The notes: generated from the letters alone by a model not told the origin. Counted from the stretch's first letter, positions 17,645 to 27,498 are shown. The stretch: DNA of 64,000 bases from PALSA-1296 sp038210275 (GCA_038210275.1 JBBQWV010000018.1:21903-85902), one strand, 5' to 3'. Translations and numbers: made by a program.

Positions 17645-20600
17645 ATGTGGATTGTTAGGTTAGCTCTTCGTCGTCCATATACGACTGCTGTTTTTTGCTT
17701 TTTTATTTTGCTGATGGGCATACTCTCGATAAAGAGTATGCTTGTCGATATTTTTCCGACGATCGATATTCCCGTCGTTGCCGTCGTTTGGAGTTATAAT
17801 GGTCTTTCAGCAGAAGATATGGAGCGCCGCGTTGTGCTTCTCTCCGAACGTGCTTATTCTACAACGGTCAGTGGAATATCGCGTATCGAATCTTCTTCGA
17901 TTCCGAGCATTGGTAATCTCAAGATTTATTTCGAACCCGGCACCGATATTGGCGGCGCAATGGCTCAGATCTCAGCGGTGAATGCCGGAGTTATAAAGTC
18001 AATGCCTCCGGGAATCGGCTCGCCCGCAGTTATTCGTTTCAATGCCAGCAACGTCCCAGTAGCACAGCTTACGATGTCATCGAAGACGATGTCGCAGGAG
18101 CAGATCACCGATTACGGTTTAAATTTTATTCGCATCAGTCTCTTTACTATTCCGGGTTTATCAACACCTGCGCCTTATGGCGGAAAGAGCCGACTTATTA
18201 CTGTAGATGTTGATCCAAAAACTCTTGCGGCAAATGGGTTATCCGCATCGGATGTCGTGACGGCTCTTGGCAATTCGAATACTATTCTGCCTGCCGGAAC
18301 AGCCCGCCTCGGAGCAACCGAGTATAACATTGCGATGAATGCAAGCCCTGCTTCCATAGCGGACTTCAATGATATTCCGATCAAAGTAGTCAATGGAGCG
18401 GTGATCCGCTTAGGAGATGTATCAAAAGTTGTCGATGGCTTTGCAACGCAGACGAATATTGTTCATGTCAATGGCAATCTTGCAACGTATCTTGCCATTA
18501 TCAAGAAATCGAATGCGTCAACTCTTGCCGTTGTCAATGCAACAAAAGAAACATTGCCTAGCATTAAGGCAGTAGCCCCCGAAGGGCTTGATCTTAGTAT
18601 TGATTTTGATCAGTCAACCTTTGTGCAATCTGCTATTGATAGCGTCATGCGCGAAGGAGTTATCGCTGCGATTCTCGTATCGCTGATGATCCTTGCATTC
18701 CTCGGAAGTTGGCGAAGTGTGCTGATCGTCTGCACGTCCATTCCGCTTTCGATCATGGTTGGCGTGATAGGATTAAATCTGACAGGCAACTCGATCAACA
18801 TCATGACGCTCGGCGGATTATCGCTCGCTATCGGAATGCTTGTTGATGATGCGACGGTGGAAGTGGAGAATATCCATCGAAATCGTAATATGAATAAGCC
18901 TCTGACGGTGGCAATTCTTGATGGAGCATCCCAGATCGCCTTGCCTGCTATCATGGCAACACTTTCGATCTGTATCGTTTTCTTTCCGGTTGTATTACTT
19001 ACAGGTCCATCAAAATTTCTTTTCACTCCGATGGCAATTGCCGTTGTCATCTCGATGCTTGCTTCGTATATCTTATCGAGAACACTTGTTCCGACACTTT
19101 CAAGAATGTTAATGCCCGGCGAGCACCATCATGGCGATGTATATAAAAAGCAAACGATCTTTACCCGTTTTAATGATAGGCGAGAGAAGTTTTTTAGTTG
19201 GTTTGAAAATTTCTATGGCAGTATTCTCGAATTATTTTTACGTCATCGAATCTTTACATTAATTATAGCTGGAGTTGTCGGAGTTATTTCCGTTTTGCTT
19301 GTTAATGTCGTCGGAACGGATTTCTTCCCAACAACTGATACCGGACTTATGAAGATTCATTTCCGCGCTCCGGTCGGAACGAGGTTGGAAGAGACGGAGA
19401 AATTAGTGTTGCAAGTTGAAGATTCTATACGGCATTTAATTCCAAAATCCGAAATTGCAACGATCAATGATCTTGTCGGAGTGCCGGTCTATTTTAATCT
19501 TGCTTTTATTCCATCTGATAATGCAAGCGGAATGGATGCGGAGATTTTGATCGAATTAAAACCCAACCATCATCCGACGGTCGGATATATGAAAAAGATC
19601 AGAAGGGAAGTAGCCGATCATTTTCCCGGCTCGACAATTTATTTTCAGCCGGCTGATATTATGAGTCAAGTGCTGAACTTCGGACTCTCGGCTCCGATTG
19701 ATATTCAAGTGCAATATGCCGATCTCGGCAAAGCTCATGAGTTCGCAACAAAGATCTATGATAAAGTCAGACTCGTACCCGGTACTGCCGACGTTGCGAT
19801 CAAACAAGTGTTGGATTATCCGACTCTGCGGCTGAATGTTGACCGCCAGCGCGCCGCCCAACTTGGCTTGACGGTTAAGGATGTTGCAAGCAGTATGCTT
19901 GTTTCACTTTCATCGAGTTCGCTGATCGCACCTTCATTCTATCTGAATCCGACAAATAATGTAAATTATAATGTATCGGTAAAAGTACCTGCTGAGCGAG
20001 TAACCTCACTCGAAGAATTGCTCTCAAGTCCGATCACACAGCCAAGCGCAGCAAATCTATTGCAATCACCAACAACATCACCGCTTGATCTTCCCGCTCC
20101 TCGGTCTCAACGTCTTGGAAATCTTGTCACTGTTAACTCAGAATGGGTGCCGAATGAGCTTGATCACTATACCGTACAGCGCGTCTTGGATGTCACGGCA
20201 AATGTTGAAGATCGAGATCTTGGCTCGACGGCAAACGATATTCAGAAAGTGATTGATGGGCTCGGCACACTTCCCAAAGGAATGAAGATCACCATTCGCG
20301 GACAGAATGAAGTGATGAATGATTCATTCAAGAGTCTTGGACTGGGAATCATCATCGCGATCTTCATGGTGTACTTATTGATGGTTACGCTATTCCAATC
20401 ATGGCTTGATCCTTTTATTGTTATCGTGGCTGTTCCCGGAGCTATCTGCGGAATTTTGTGGATGCTTGTTGCAACAGGAACGACCATCAATGTTATTTCG
20501 CTGATGGGCACAATCATGTCCGTCGGAATTGCAGTATCGAATTCGACATTGCTTGTCAGTTTTGCAAATGATGTCCGTGTTGAACATGGATATGATTCGA

Positions 20601-20914
20601 TGCGTGGAGCACTTGAAGCAGGGAAGACTCGTCTGCGTCCGGTGCTGATGACAGCGCTTGCAATGATACTCGGTATGATCCCAATGGCTTTAGCTTTTGG
20701 CGAAGGCGGCGAACAGAATGCACCACTCGGCCGTGCGGTTATCGGCGGATTAATTTTCGCAACGATAACGACGCTTTTCGTTGTGCCTGTTGTGTATTCG
20801 TATCTGAGAAAAGGCAAGCCGACAAAGCATGAACTCGAAGAACGCTTCCAAGCAGAAGAAAAAGGTTTTACGTATGATCCGAATGCTGAAGGAAGCAGCG
20901 TAGTAGTTGATTAA
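17645..20914 (+). CDS. RND-family efflux transporter permease
   Basis: Inner-membrane proton-driven pump subunit of 1089 residues. The N-terminal segment is AcrB-like (IVRLALRRPYT). TM4 carries the proton-relay Asp pair D401-D402 in IGMLVDDATVEVENI. TM10 has GIAVSNSTLLVSFAND, without the usual lysine. The duplicated architecture (TM, large periplasmic loop, TM bundle, twice) is visible. Its MFP partner begins 6 bp downstream. No outer-membrane channel gene is present, so it probably uses a TolC homologue encoded elsewhere. Substrate cannot be told from sequence. Confidence 0.93.
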   Translation: MWIVRLALRRPYTTAVFCFFILLMGILSIKSMLVDIFPTIDIPVVAVVWSYNGLSAEDMERRVVLLSERAYSTTVSGISRIESSSIPSIGNLKIYFEPGTDIGGAMAQISAVNAGVIKSMPPGIGSPAVIRFNASNVPVAQLTMSSKTMSQEQITDYGLNFIRISLFTIPGLSTPAPYGGKSRLITVDVDPKTLAANGLSASDVVTALGNSNTILPAGTARLGATEYNIAMNASPASIADFNDIPIKVVNGAVIRLGDVSKVVDGFATQTNIVHVNGNLATYLAIIKKSNASTLAVVNATKETLPSIKAVAPEGLDLSIDFDQSTFVQSAIDSVMREGVIAAILVSLMILAFLGSWRSVLIVCTSIPLSIMVGVIGLNLTGNSINIMTLGGLSLAIGMLVDDATVEVENIHRNRNMNKPLTVAILDGASQIALPAIMATLSICIVFFPVVLLTGPSKFLFTPMAIAVVISMLASYILSRTLVPTLSRMLMPGEHHHGDVYKKQTIFTRFNDRREKFFSWFENFYGSILELFLRHRIFTLIIAGVVGVISVLLVNVVGTDFFPTTDTGLMKIHFRAPVGTRLEETEKLVLQVEDSIRHLIPKSEIATINDLVGVPVYFNLAFIPSDNASGMDAEILIELKPNHHPTVGYMKKIRREVADHFPGSTIYFQPADIMSQVLNFGLSAPIDIQVQYADLGKAHEFATKIYDKVRLVPGTADVAIKQVLDYPTLRLNVDRQRAAQLGLTVKDVASSMLVSLSSSSLIAPSFYLNPTNNVNYNVSVKVPAERVTSLEELLSSPITQPSAANLLQSPTTSPLDLPAPRSQRLGNLVTVNSEWVPNELDHYTVQRVLDVTANVEDRDLGSTANDIQKVIDGLGTLPKGMKITIRGQNEVMNDSFKSLGLGIIIAIFMVYLLMVTLFQSWLDPFIVIVAVPGAICGILWMLVATGTTINVISLMGTIMSVGIAVSNSTLLVSFANDVRVEHGYDSMRGALEAGKTRLRPVLMTALAMILGMIPMALAFGEGGEQNAPLGRAVIGGLIFATITTLFVVPVVYSYLRKGKPTKHELEERFQAEEKGFTYDPNAEGSSVVVD

Positions 20915-20920
20915 GATATT

Positions 20921-22039
20921 ATGATAGAAGAGACGAAAAGAAAATCAGGCTCGGGAAGATTTTTCCTGGCAGGTGTGATCATTGTTATCATCGCAGGCGG
21001 AGCATACATTCTGCTGAGTATGTCAAAAGGACATACGATACATGATGATGCAGCGCAGCGGGCAAAAGAAGCAGCGCAAGGTACGAAAGTCCGTGTCACT
21101 TCAGTGACGCCTTCAACGCCTGAACGCATTCTCACCACTCCGGGCGAAGTTCGACCATTCACTTCGGTAACGCTTTATGCGAAGATCAGTGGATACTTAA
21201 AGCGCATCAATGTTGATAAAGGTGATAATGTCCGCGAAGGGCAGGTTATTGCATCGATCGAATCACCGGAAACCGATAGAACATATCAGGCATCTGAAGC
21301 GGATGCAAAAAATAAACGTAGCATTGCAAAGCGCAATCAGGATCTACTCAAGCAAGGACTTATTTCCCCACAAGATGCCGAGCAAAGCGTTGCGAATGCA
21401 GATGCAGCTGAGGCTACACTTGCTTCGCTTGCACAGCTACGTTCCTATGAAACAATGAAGGCTCCCTTTTCGGGAAAGGTTACCGCTCGTTTTGCTGATG
21501 CCGGCTCCCTTGTGCAAAGCACATCGAACTCGGTACCAATTGTGACGATCTCCGAAGTTGGACGATTGAGAATTTATATTTATCTCGATCAGAAAGATGC
21601 ATCGTTCGTGCGCGAAGGAGATTCAGTCAGCATTCGTCTTCTTGAGCGACCGGATATTAATATTCCGGCACGCATCACACGCTATACAGGCGAGATCGAT
21701 TCCAAAAGCAGAACGCTTCTTGCAGAGATTGATCTGGATAATAAAAAAGGTATGATCCTTCCCGGAAGTTTTGTGCAGGTTGCTATTAAGATCAAACCGC
21801 AGCCGCTATTACAGATGCCATCGGATGCACTCATCATTAAAGGAAAAGATTATTTTGCTGCCACAGTTGATACTTCCGGTATTCTGCACATGCAGAAGAT
21901 CGTCATCGCCGATAATGATGGCAAGACGATTCAGATCGTCTCCGGTTTGCAGGCAGGTGATAGGATAGCACTCGGAGTAGGCAATGCTCTTAAAGATGGA
22001 GATAAAGTCCAACCCATAGTCGCACCTCCGGTGAAATAA
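20921..22039 (+). CDS. RND efflux periplasmic adaptor (membrane fusion protein)
   Basis: A 372-residue HlyD/AcrA-type adaptor linking the permease to an outer-membrane channel. It has an N-terminal membrane anchor (about 12-35), no lipobox, a lipoyl-like half motif (DKGDNVREGQVIASIESPE, about 103-121), a helical hairpin and the second half motif (MKAPFSGKV) near 180. The beta-barrel domain follows. The gene order permease-adaptor is the reverse of acrAB. Confidence 0.92.
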   Translation: MIEETKRKSGSGRFFLAGVIIVIIAGGAYILLSMSKGHTIHDDAAQRAKEAAQGTKVRVTSVTPSTPERILTTPGEVRPFTSVTLYAKISGYLKRINVDKGDNVREGQVIASIESPETDRTYQASEADAKNKRSIAKRNQDLLKQGLISPQDAEQSVANADAAEATLASLAQLRSYETMKAPFSGKVTARFADAGSLVQSTSNSVPIVTISEVGRLRIYIYLDQKDASFVREGDSVSIRLLERPDINIPARITRYTGEIDSKSRTLLAEIDLDNKKGMILPGSFVQVAIKIKPQPLLQMPSDALIIKGKDYFAATVDTSGILHMQKIVIADNDGKTIQIVSGLQAGDRIALGVGNALKDGDKVQPIVAPPVK

Positions 22040-22107
22040 TTACGGCTAATTTCAATAAAGCAAATCTTGCCCCACTAGACTTACCGACATTCGTAAGATT
22101 GTGAAAT

Positions 22108-23127
22108 TTATTTCTTTTTTATCACAATCTCTTTTTTCTTTGCAGCCGATTGGTAGAACGCTTCGACAACTTGCATTCTGGCAAGTGATTCTTCGCCGCT
22201 TGATATCAGTGGGACGATGCCACGAACAGCATTGATGAAATGACGCAGTTCATTCTCGTACGATTTTTTGAAGAGTGCAACCTGAGAATCCGATTTTGCC
22301 GGAGTCAAATTTACCAGATTTCCGGCAACACTTTTGAAAACTCTGAGCGGATTAATAAATGCGGAGCCTTTATCGCCGAAGACATTGCAATAGAAGAAAT
22401 CTCCTTCGCGGTGGAATGTCCAGCTTGTTTCGATGGTAAGGGTTACATCGTTTGCAAGTCTTAAGAATACAGCGCATGAATCTTCGACTTTTTTTGTATG
22501 CTGATTGTAGCTCGTCGCACTGACGGTTGTAACATCAGGATAGTTAAGCAGCCACAGCGCCATATCGAGCATAACGATTCCGAGATCGAGGAATACGCCG
22601 CCGCCGGATTTTTCTTTCTGTTGCTGCCATGCCGCAGCCGATGATTGCTGCTTGAGCCAGCCGGATTTGATGTAAAATATTTTACCAAGTTCACCGGTTT
22701 CGATGAAGGATTTTAAGATCATCGTATCGGGTCGAAAGCGATTATTCATTCCGACCATTAATTTTCGTCCACATTTTCTCGCAGCATCAACGATTTCTTT
22801 TGCTTCTTTTGCAGTGCGGGCAATCGGCTTTTCGACAAGAACATCTTTGCCGGCTTGAAGGGCGGCAATGGCGGCACTTCTATGCTGATCGGTTGATGCA
22901 CAAATATCAACAGCAGTGATCTCGGCACCTGTCGAGGATTGAAGCATTGCTTCGATCGATTTGAAGGTTTGCGGAATTCCATACCGCAAAGCAATAGCCT
23001 TTGCCTTGCGTTCATCAGGATCGACGACAGCAAGCACTTCGACATCCTGCATTTTCTTGAGGATTGGCAAATGAATGACTTGACCTACATTTCCGCAGCC
23101 AACTAGGGCGAGTTTTATCTTATCCAT
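22108..23127 (-). CDS. Gfo/Idh/MocA-family NAD(P)-dependent oxidoreductase
   Basis: A 339-residue dehydrogenase. The Rossmann fold is N-terminal (LVGCGNVGQVIHL), the conserved EKPIA lysine motif is near residue 100, and VGMNNRFRP and the alpha/beta C-terminal domain follow. These enzymes oxidise or reduce sugars, inositol or related polyols; the substrate is not evident. A TATTTTTG promoter element lies 4 bp before the ATG on the minus strand, so the mRNA is probably leaderless or nearly so. Confidence 0.9.
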   Translation of the reverse strand: MDKIKLALVGCGNVGQVIHLPILKKMQDVEVLAVVDPDERKAKAIALRYGIPQTFKSIEAMLQSSTGAEITAVDICASTDQHRSAAIAALQAGKDVLVEKPIARTAKEAKEIVDAARKCGRKLMVGMNNRFRPDTMILKSFIETGELGKIFYIKSGWLKQQSSAAAWQQQKEKSGGGVFLDLGIVMLDMALWLLNYPDVTTVSATSYNQHTKKVEDSCAVFLRLANDVTLTIETSWTFHREGDFFYCNVFGDKGSAFINPLRVFKSVAGNLVNLTPAKSDSQVALFKKSYENELRHFINAVRGIVPLISSGEESLARMQVVEAFYQSAAKKKEIVIKKK

Positions 23128-23131
23128 AATG

Positions 23132-23139
23132 CAAAAATA
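23132..23139 (-). promoter_or_regulatory. Bacteroidota-type -7 element for the Gfo/Idh gene
   Basis: TATTTTTG on the minus strand (plus-strand CAAAAATA) fits the TAnnTTTG consensus. It is only 4 bp from the start codon, which implies a very short leader. Confidence 0.55.
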
Positions 23140-23280
23140 CGGGGTTTAAGAGCGGTTGCCTGTAAATTGAGAAGTATTTTAATTTTTGCAGCATTTTTCT
23201 TTCCATTTTTCTGAAACATTTCACCCAAAAATGGGTTATTACAATACCGGAATTGTGCTTAATTTAACGAGATGTTGTCT

Positions 23281-24111
23281 ATGAAAAAGCTACTTATACT
23301 TGCCTTACTTTTTGCTCCGACTTTTTTGCATGCCCAATCAACGGGGCTTATTAACCGCACAGATGCGCAAATGGGAAAGTTAACGCTTATTCCGCTGTCT
23401 CCGGAATCTGCTCAAAGGAGTTTTAACATTGTGATTCAGGATACCGTCCTCTACTTTGGGAAGCAAAAAGAAGTGATCATTGCAGGACCGATCAAGAATT
23501 TGACTGCGGGTACCGTGGAGATCTATTTTCAGAGAACGCATATACGACTTCCTGAGGGGTGGATCACCAGTGTTTGTTTTGGAGGAAATTGTTGGGGTGA
23601 TACCATAAGTTCAACTCCGCCGGGCTATCCATTTACCTTAGGTCCGGGGGATACGAGTCTTTTCAATCTGGATCTTTGGGATATCATGCCATATACAATG
23701 GATGATTCGGTTATAGACTACTTAAAATTCACAGATATCCGAGGTACTTCTAAAGATACCATATCATTTATTTTGAAAGCGGTAAAGCTTGCACCGTTAG
23801 CAGTTCAAGATAATAAGACTAAATCCGCGTTATCCAATCCGAAGATAACATCAATATATCCAAGTCCGCTGATTCAGGGAAATTCAATTAAAGTAAAAGT
23901 TTCAAGTCCGAAGGAGAGCAGTCTTTCGTATTCGATCTATGATGGAGTCGGCAGATCGGTAGCTCTTGGCGTCATGCGCCAGCATATTGGTTTGGGAGAT
24001 AATACCATTAGTATCGGTTCACTTGATGGCTTGACGAATGGAACCTATATGCTAAAATTCAATTTCGGAGACGGTTCAAGCAGTACGTACTTCTTCCAAG
24101 TTTTGCGATAA
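23281..24111 (+). CDS. Secreted protein with T9SS sorting domain, function unknown
   Basis: About 276 residues from the ATG at 23281; another in-frame ATG lies three codons upstream at 23272. The signal peptide is KKLLILALLFAPTFLHAQ. The middle part is beta-rich, contains a Cys pair (VCFGGNCWG) and is otherwise unrecognised. The C-terminal part is a T9SS type A domain (SIYPSPL, then YDGVGR, GTYMLKF). It stands alone between two oppositely oriented genes and should be exported to the surface. No function can be given. Confidence 0.75.
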   Translation: MKKLLILALLFAPTFLHAQSTGLINRTDAQMGKLTLIPLSPESAQRSFNIVIQDTVLYFGKQKEVIIAGPIKNLTAGTVEIYFQRTHIRLPEGWITSVCFGGNCWGDTISSTPPGYPFTLGPGDTSLFNLDLWDIMPYTMDDSVIDYLKFTDIRGTSKDTISFILKAVKLAPLAVQDNKTKSALSNPKITSIYPSPLIQGNSIKVKVSSPKESSLSYSIYDGVGRSVALGVMRQHIGLGDNTISIGSLDGLTNGTYMLKFNFGDGSSSTYFFQVLR

Positions 24112-24116
24112 AAGAA

Positions 24117-24177
24117 AATATGAAATATGAGCTATGAAATAGCATTTCATAGTTCATATTTCACCTTTCATATTTTC
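24117..24177. terminator. Bidirectional hairpin between a T9SS gene and nth
   Basis: GAAAATATGAAATATGAGC pairs imperfectly with the later ...TCACCTTTCATATTTTC, with an inner GCTATGAAAT/ATTTCATAG stem. It sits between convergent genes and has A/T runs at both ends, so it may end both transcripts. It belongs to the word-like AT-rich repeats of this genome. Confidence 0.5.
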
Positions 24178-24820
24178 CCCTACTCGGGCATAACTCTGCA
24201 ATTCCACACTGACTGCATTTAGGACGCCTTGCAATACAGATCGCTCTTCCATGAGAAATAAGATAATGCGTTGCCATTGTCCATTCTTTTTCCGGCACAA
24301 GCTTCATCAGGTCCTGTTCGATCTTGACAGGATCGGAATGCGAAGTGATTTTTAAAAGATTGGCGACGCGGGTAACATGAGTGTCAACGGCAATGCCTTC
24401 TGAAATTCCGAATGCATTGCCAAGCACAACATTCGCTGTTTTTCTTCCGACACCTCGTAAGGTGATAAGCTCTTCCATTGTCTGCGGTACTTTGCTTCCG
24501 AATTTCTCGACGATATCGGATGCCATTGATTTTAACGATTTTGCTTTCTGCCGGAAAAACCCTGTAGTTCGAATGACTTCTTCAATATCTGATAATTCTG
24601 CATCCGCGACTGATTGCGGATTCGGAAAAGCAGGGCGAAAAGTTCTCATCACGATATTTACTCGTGCATCAGTACATTGTGCAGAGAGAATCGTTGCAGC
24701 AAGAAGTTCGAAAGGATTTGTGAAGTCCAGTGCGCAATGAGCCTCGGGATACATCTTCGCTAGTTGCGAAAAGATCTTTTTGGATCTGGCGTTAAGTTGT
24801 TCTTTAGTCTCTTTTGGCAT
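24161..24820 (-). CDS. nth: Endonuclease III
   Basis: Bifunctional DNA glycosylase/AP lyase for oxidised pyrimidines. The HhH motif carries the catalytic K127 (LRGVGRKTAN), the catalytic aspartate is D146 (GIAVDTH), and the [4Fe-4S] ligands are C195, C202, C205 and C211 (C-x6-C-x2-C-x5-C). The ATG at 24820 gives 219 residues, normal for Nth. The frame is open much further upstream, but that part is antisense to nothing conserved and overlaps the glycosyltransferase gene. The start overlaps that gene's end by 17 bases. Confidence 0.94.
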   Translation of the reverse strand: MPKETKEQLNARSKKIFSQLAKMYPEAHCALDFTNPFELLAATILSAQCTDARVNIVMRTFRPAFPNPQSVADAELSDIEEVIRTTGFFRQKAKSLKSMASDIVEKFGSKVPQTMEELITLRGVGRKTANVVLGNAFGISEGIAVDTHVTRVANLLKITSHSDPVKIEQDLMKLVPEKEWTMATHYLISHGRAICIARRPKCSQCGIAELCPSRGKYER

Positions 24821-25484
24821 ATTGTTTCGGAGTACTCCGGTATTTTGCAATTCCTTCAATCCCATCTCGTTCGACAATCGCACAAAGCGAATCGGATTCT
24901 GTTCGAAAGTACCGATACGATGGGATTTTGCTTTCTTCAATAAAAGCTCCATGCTCTTTAGCTCTTGCAAAAAAATCATTATCGTCACTATAGGGAATAT
25001 CCGAAAATCCTCCGATGCGCTTAAAGAGATCACGGCGGATAAAAAATGTCCCTCCAATAACGCAATCAGAAATTGGAATGAGTTTTGAATGGTCAGATTT
25101 ATCAACGATCATTTGATTGCCGATAACTTCAACTCCACCATGTAATAATTCAATCGCCGGAGTTTGCGATAATATTTGGGAACGAGATGATAAATGATTG
25201 GGAAGATATTCATCATCAGAGTCGAGAAAAGTAATACATCTTCCCGAAGCGAAAGAAGCGCCAAGATTCCGTGCCATTGCTGCGCCTTGATTCTCGGAAT
25301 AGTGATAAGTGATTCGGGTATCAATGTCGGAAAAAACTCTGACAACATCGGCAGTATTGTCTGAAGAGCCATCATCAACGATTATCATTTCCCAATCCTC
25401 ATAGTCTTGTGCGATCACGCTTTCAATCGCACGACTGATCGTATGAGCACGATTAAAGGTTGGGGTGATGATGGAGATTTGCAT
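24804..25484 (-). CDS. Family 2 glycosyltransferase
   Basis: A 226-residue GT-A enzyme. The N-terminal nucleotide-binding fold begins ISIITPTFNRAHTI, with VDDGSSDNT near 38 and the metal-binding DxD in FLDSDDEYL near 90. A short C-terminal part follows; there is no membrane anchor. Such enzymes build LPS O-chain, capsule or glycan on proteins. It is isolated from other polysaccharide genes, so its acceptor is unknown. The 3' end overlaps the nth start, suggesting coupled expression. Confidence 0.88.
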   Translation of the reverse strand: MQISIITPTFNRAHTISRAIESVIAQDYEDWEMIIVDDGSSDNTADVVRVFSDIDTRITYHYSENQGAAMARNLGASFASGRCITFLDSDDEYLPNHLSSRSQILSQTPAIELLHGGVEVIGNQMIVDKSDHSKLIPISDCVIGGTFFIRRDLFKRIGGFSDIPYSDDNDFFARAKEHGAFIEESKIPSYRYFRTESDSLCAIVERDGIEGIAKYRSTPKQYAKRD

Positions 25485-25490
25485 TGGAAG

Positions 25491-25548
25491 TTATTAGTTC
25501 TTAATTCTTAGTTCTTAATTAAGCCCTAAGAACTAAGAACTCAAAATT
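25491..25548. repeat. Palindromic word-like repeat (CTAAGAACT type)
   Basis: AGTTCTTAATTCTTAGTTCT and the following TAAGAACTAAGAACTC form a long AT-rich hairpin. A related string, CTAAGAACTAAGAACTAAGAAC-like, occurs at 56459-56493. It separates thyX from the glycosyltransferase gene. Confidence 0.55.
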
Positions 25549-25553
25549 TAATT

Positions 25554-27158
25554 TCAAATAACTCGTTCATATTCATTCAAGTCTATCTGCCAAACTTTTA
25601 CTCCGCAATAGCGAATTCCTTCAGGACAGATGGGACGGACGTGAGCCATATCGCGAAGCCCGCAAGGAGGGAGCAAATATTTGCCTATCATCGGATGAAT
25701 AGTGCGGATCTGATCTGCTTCATCAACGGATGCGCGCCATATCTCTTCCTGAGCATTATAGCAAAGGCGCATCGCGTGTTTATGATGCAACGATAGCAGA
25801 TCACTTGATTCGGTGAAGCGAATGTTCGTGGCATTCGGAAGCATATACTCAGTAAATTCTTGTCTGACTCCCATTGCGCGGAGCTTTGCATAGCTCTTCC
25901 ACGATTGCTCGATAGAATCACGGTAACGGTCTTGCGTTTCCTGTGAAGCAAATTTAACGACCATTGGTGTTTCGAAATCCGGAACATCATCACGAAGCTG
26001 CATGTGCAGTATTGGTCGCGAACCTGGAGTCATACGGTGACGCTGATCTTGTGAGTCGGCAGTATGCGAAAGTTTTTTGCGGAATGTATAATGCACATTA
26101 TGCATGGCACGCGAAAGCTTCGTCTGCGTTGTGAGCACCAGCGTTTCACCTAAGATCGTATTCTTTCCGGGATCAAGTACTAAGGCAATTGCATCTTCGT
26201 CGTCCATATCACGCTGGCTCTTCCCCAAAACTTCACGGACGCTATTTGCTAAAGTTTTTTCTGCGAATGCTTTGTAATCTACGAGCTTGGAATAATTTCC
26301 GTCTAGATCATTATCGAACTCTTTAATGAAATGTGCAATTTTATTGTCGGTATTTCCTTCGCGGATAAATTCTGCTTCAGGGTAACTTCCCGGATCAAGA
26401 GGTTCTTCTAAAATGATCGCATAGTTTGGATCATAACGCAAAAGCTCATCAACCATTGCTCTTACCAAGGCAAAAGTTTCGCTCGGAGTATCAGCCATCT
26501 TTGCAAGACGGTAATAGCGAAGGAGCGTAATACCGGAAACGGTATGATAGAGATATGCAGTAGTTGAAAGAGGAAGTACGTAACGGGCTACTTCCTGAGC
26601 TTTCTTTTTAATTTCTTTTTGGTACTCGTCTGACTTTTTTCTACGATGGGGGAAACGATCGAAGTATGCTTCATTCACTGCAGGAGTCAGAAGCCCTATT
26701 AAGTCATGGTAGTCTTTCATGACGCGCTCCATCTCCGATAAATATAACTCCTGAGCTTTAGAGTTTTCAAAATTTGGAACGACATAGCTGCCGCTCTTTA
26801 CTTCAACATAACGCTGGCTTACTTGTTCGGAGTTATAGAATGGATGTGAATGCAGGAACGACCAGATAGCATGACGAGAGACGCCTTCAATTGCAAACTG
26901 GAAATGTGCATGCTGCAATGTCGTATGATGTCCGGCTTCATAAATACTTTTTGCAAGCGCCGAATGCTTTTCCATCGAAACACCTTCCTCGGTGATGATG
27001 CCCTTGGATGAATAACAGGTTCGGGCTGTGGCAATCGCATTCTTGAATGGAGAAGCAAACGCATTGACAAGTTTCACCTTCAACGGTGAATCAAGAAATG
27101 GATTGATGATATTATTACCGGAAGTTGATGCAGATTGTATTGGTTCGAGTAATGCCAT
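25554..27158 (-). CDS. Long two-domain ThyX-like flavin-dependent thymidylate synthase
   Basis: A 534-residue protein, about twice the size of ordinary ThyX. The first domain (about 25-260) has the ThyX helix with HHTTLQHAHF, and a stretched, altered signature: R95-H96-A97, then FYNSEQVSQRY at 107-117. The second domain (about 290-520) repeats the fold and carries SQDQRHRMTPGSRP near 369-382. Canonical ThyX has one RHRxxSxNxxSxRY motif, so the catalytic features look divided between two domains. It may make dTMP from dUMP using FAD and NADPH. Whether it is catalytic is not proven; no thyA is in the window. Confidence 0.78.
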   Translation of the reverse strand: MALLEPIQSASTSGNNIINPFLDSPLKVKLVNAFASPFKNAIATARTCYSSKGIITEEGVSMEKHSALAKSIYEAGHHTTLQHAHFQFAIEGVSRHAIWSFLHSHPFYNSEQVSQRYVEVKSGSYVVPNFENSKAQELYLSEMERVMKDYHDLIGLLTPAVNEAYFDRFPHRRKKSDEYQKEIKKKAQEVARYVLPLSTTAYLYHTVSGITLLRYYRLAKMADTPSETFALVRAMVDELLRYDPNYAIILEEPLDPGSYPEAEFIREGNTDNKIAHFIKEFDNDLDGNYSKLVDYKAFAEKTLANSVREVLGKSQRDMDDEDAIALVLDPGKNTILGETLVLTTQTKLSRAMHNVHYTFRKKLSHTADSQDQRHRMTPGSRPILHMQLRDDVPDFETPMVVKFASQETQDRYRDSIEQSWKSYAKLRAMGVRQEFTEYMLPNATNIRFTESSDLLSLHHKHAMRLCYNAQEEIWRASVDEADQIRTIHPMIGKYLLPPCGLRDMAHVRPICPEGIRYCGVKVWQIDLNEYERVI

Positions 27159-27161
27159 GAG

Positions 27162-27494
27162 TTATCCGACGTATTTCAATGCTTCGATCGCAAGGCTTTC
27201 CCATTTTCTTTTATGCACGAAGGGGACTTGTACCCATTCCTTCATTGGGCGCTTCATTCCCGTAGGATCGAAGAGCTTTGCTCCGTTCAGAGCCATTGCC
27301 TGCTCATGCTCATCGCCCGTAAGCTTAAACACCATATCATTACCAAACAAGCCACAAAATGCTTTTTTGCGGACTTTCAAACATTGCATTCCAAACATCT
27401 TGCTTCGCTCTGTCCCTAATTTTTCTTCAAGGGAATCGGCAAGATTTTCATAGATCGCGATTGCTGCTTTTTCTGGTTTTGGTATTGGCTCCAT
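27162..27494 (-). CDS. TfoX N-terminal domain-like protein
   Basis: A 110-residue protein resembling the N-terminal domain of TfoX/Sxy. It has KMFGMQCLKVRKKAFCGLFGNDMVF-type elements (residues about 32-56), then LFDPTGMKRPMKEWV near 75-90. The family is often uncharacterised outside competence regulators. It is 3 bp upstream of thyX on the same strand. A TAATTTTG promoter element lies a few bases before its ATG. Confidence 0.8.
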   Translation of the reverse strand: MEPIPKPEKAAIAIYENLADSLEEKLGTERSKMFGMQCLKVRKKAFCGLFGNDMVFKLTGDEHEQAMALNGAKLFDPTGMKRPMKEWVQVPFVHKRKWESLAIEALKYVG

Positions 27495-27498
27495 GATG

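Noticed and set aside
17645..22039. Heavy-metal (CusA-type) specificity of the RND pump
   Set aside because: No Met- or His-rich binding motifs were seen; substrate left open.
24821..25105. Long N-terminal extension of nth into the glycosyltransferase gene
   Set aside because: The extension is the glycosyltransferase DNA in another frame; Nth proteins begin near the ATG at 24820.
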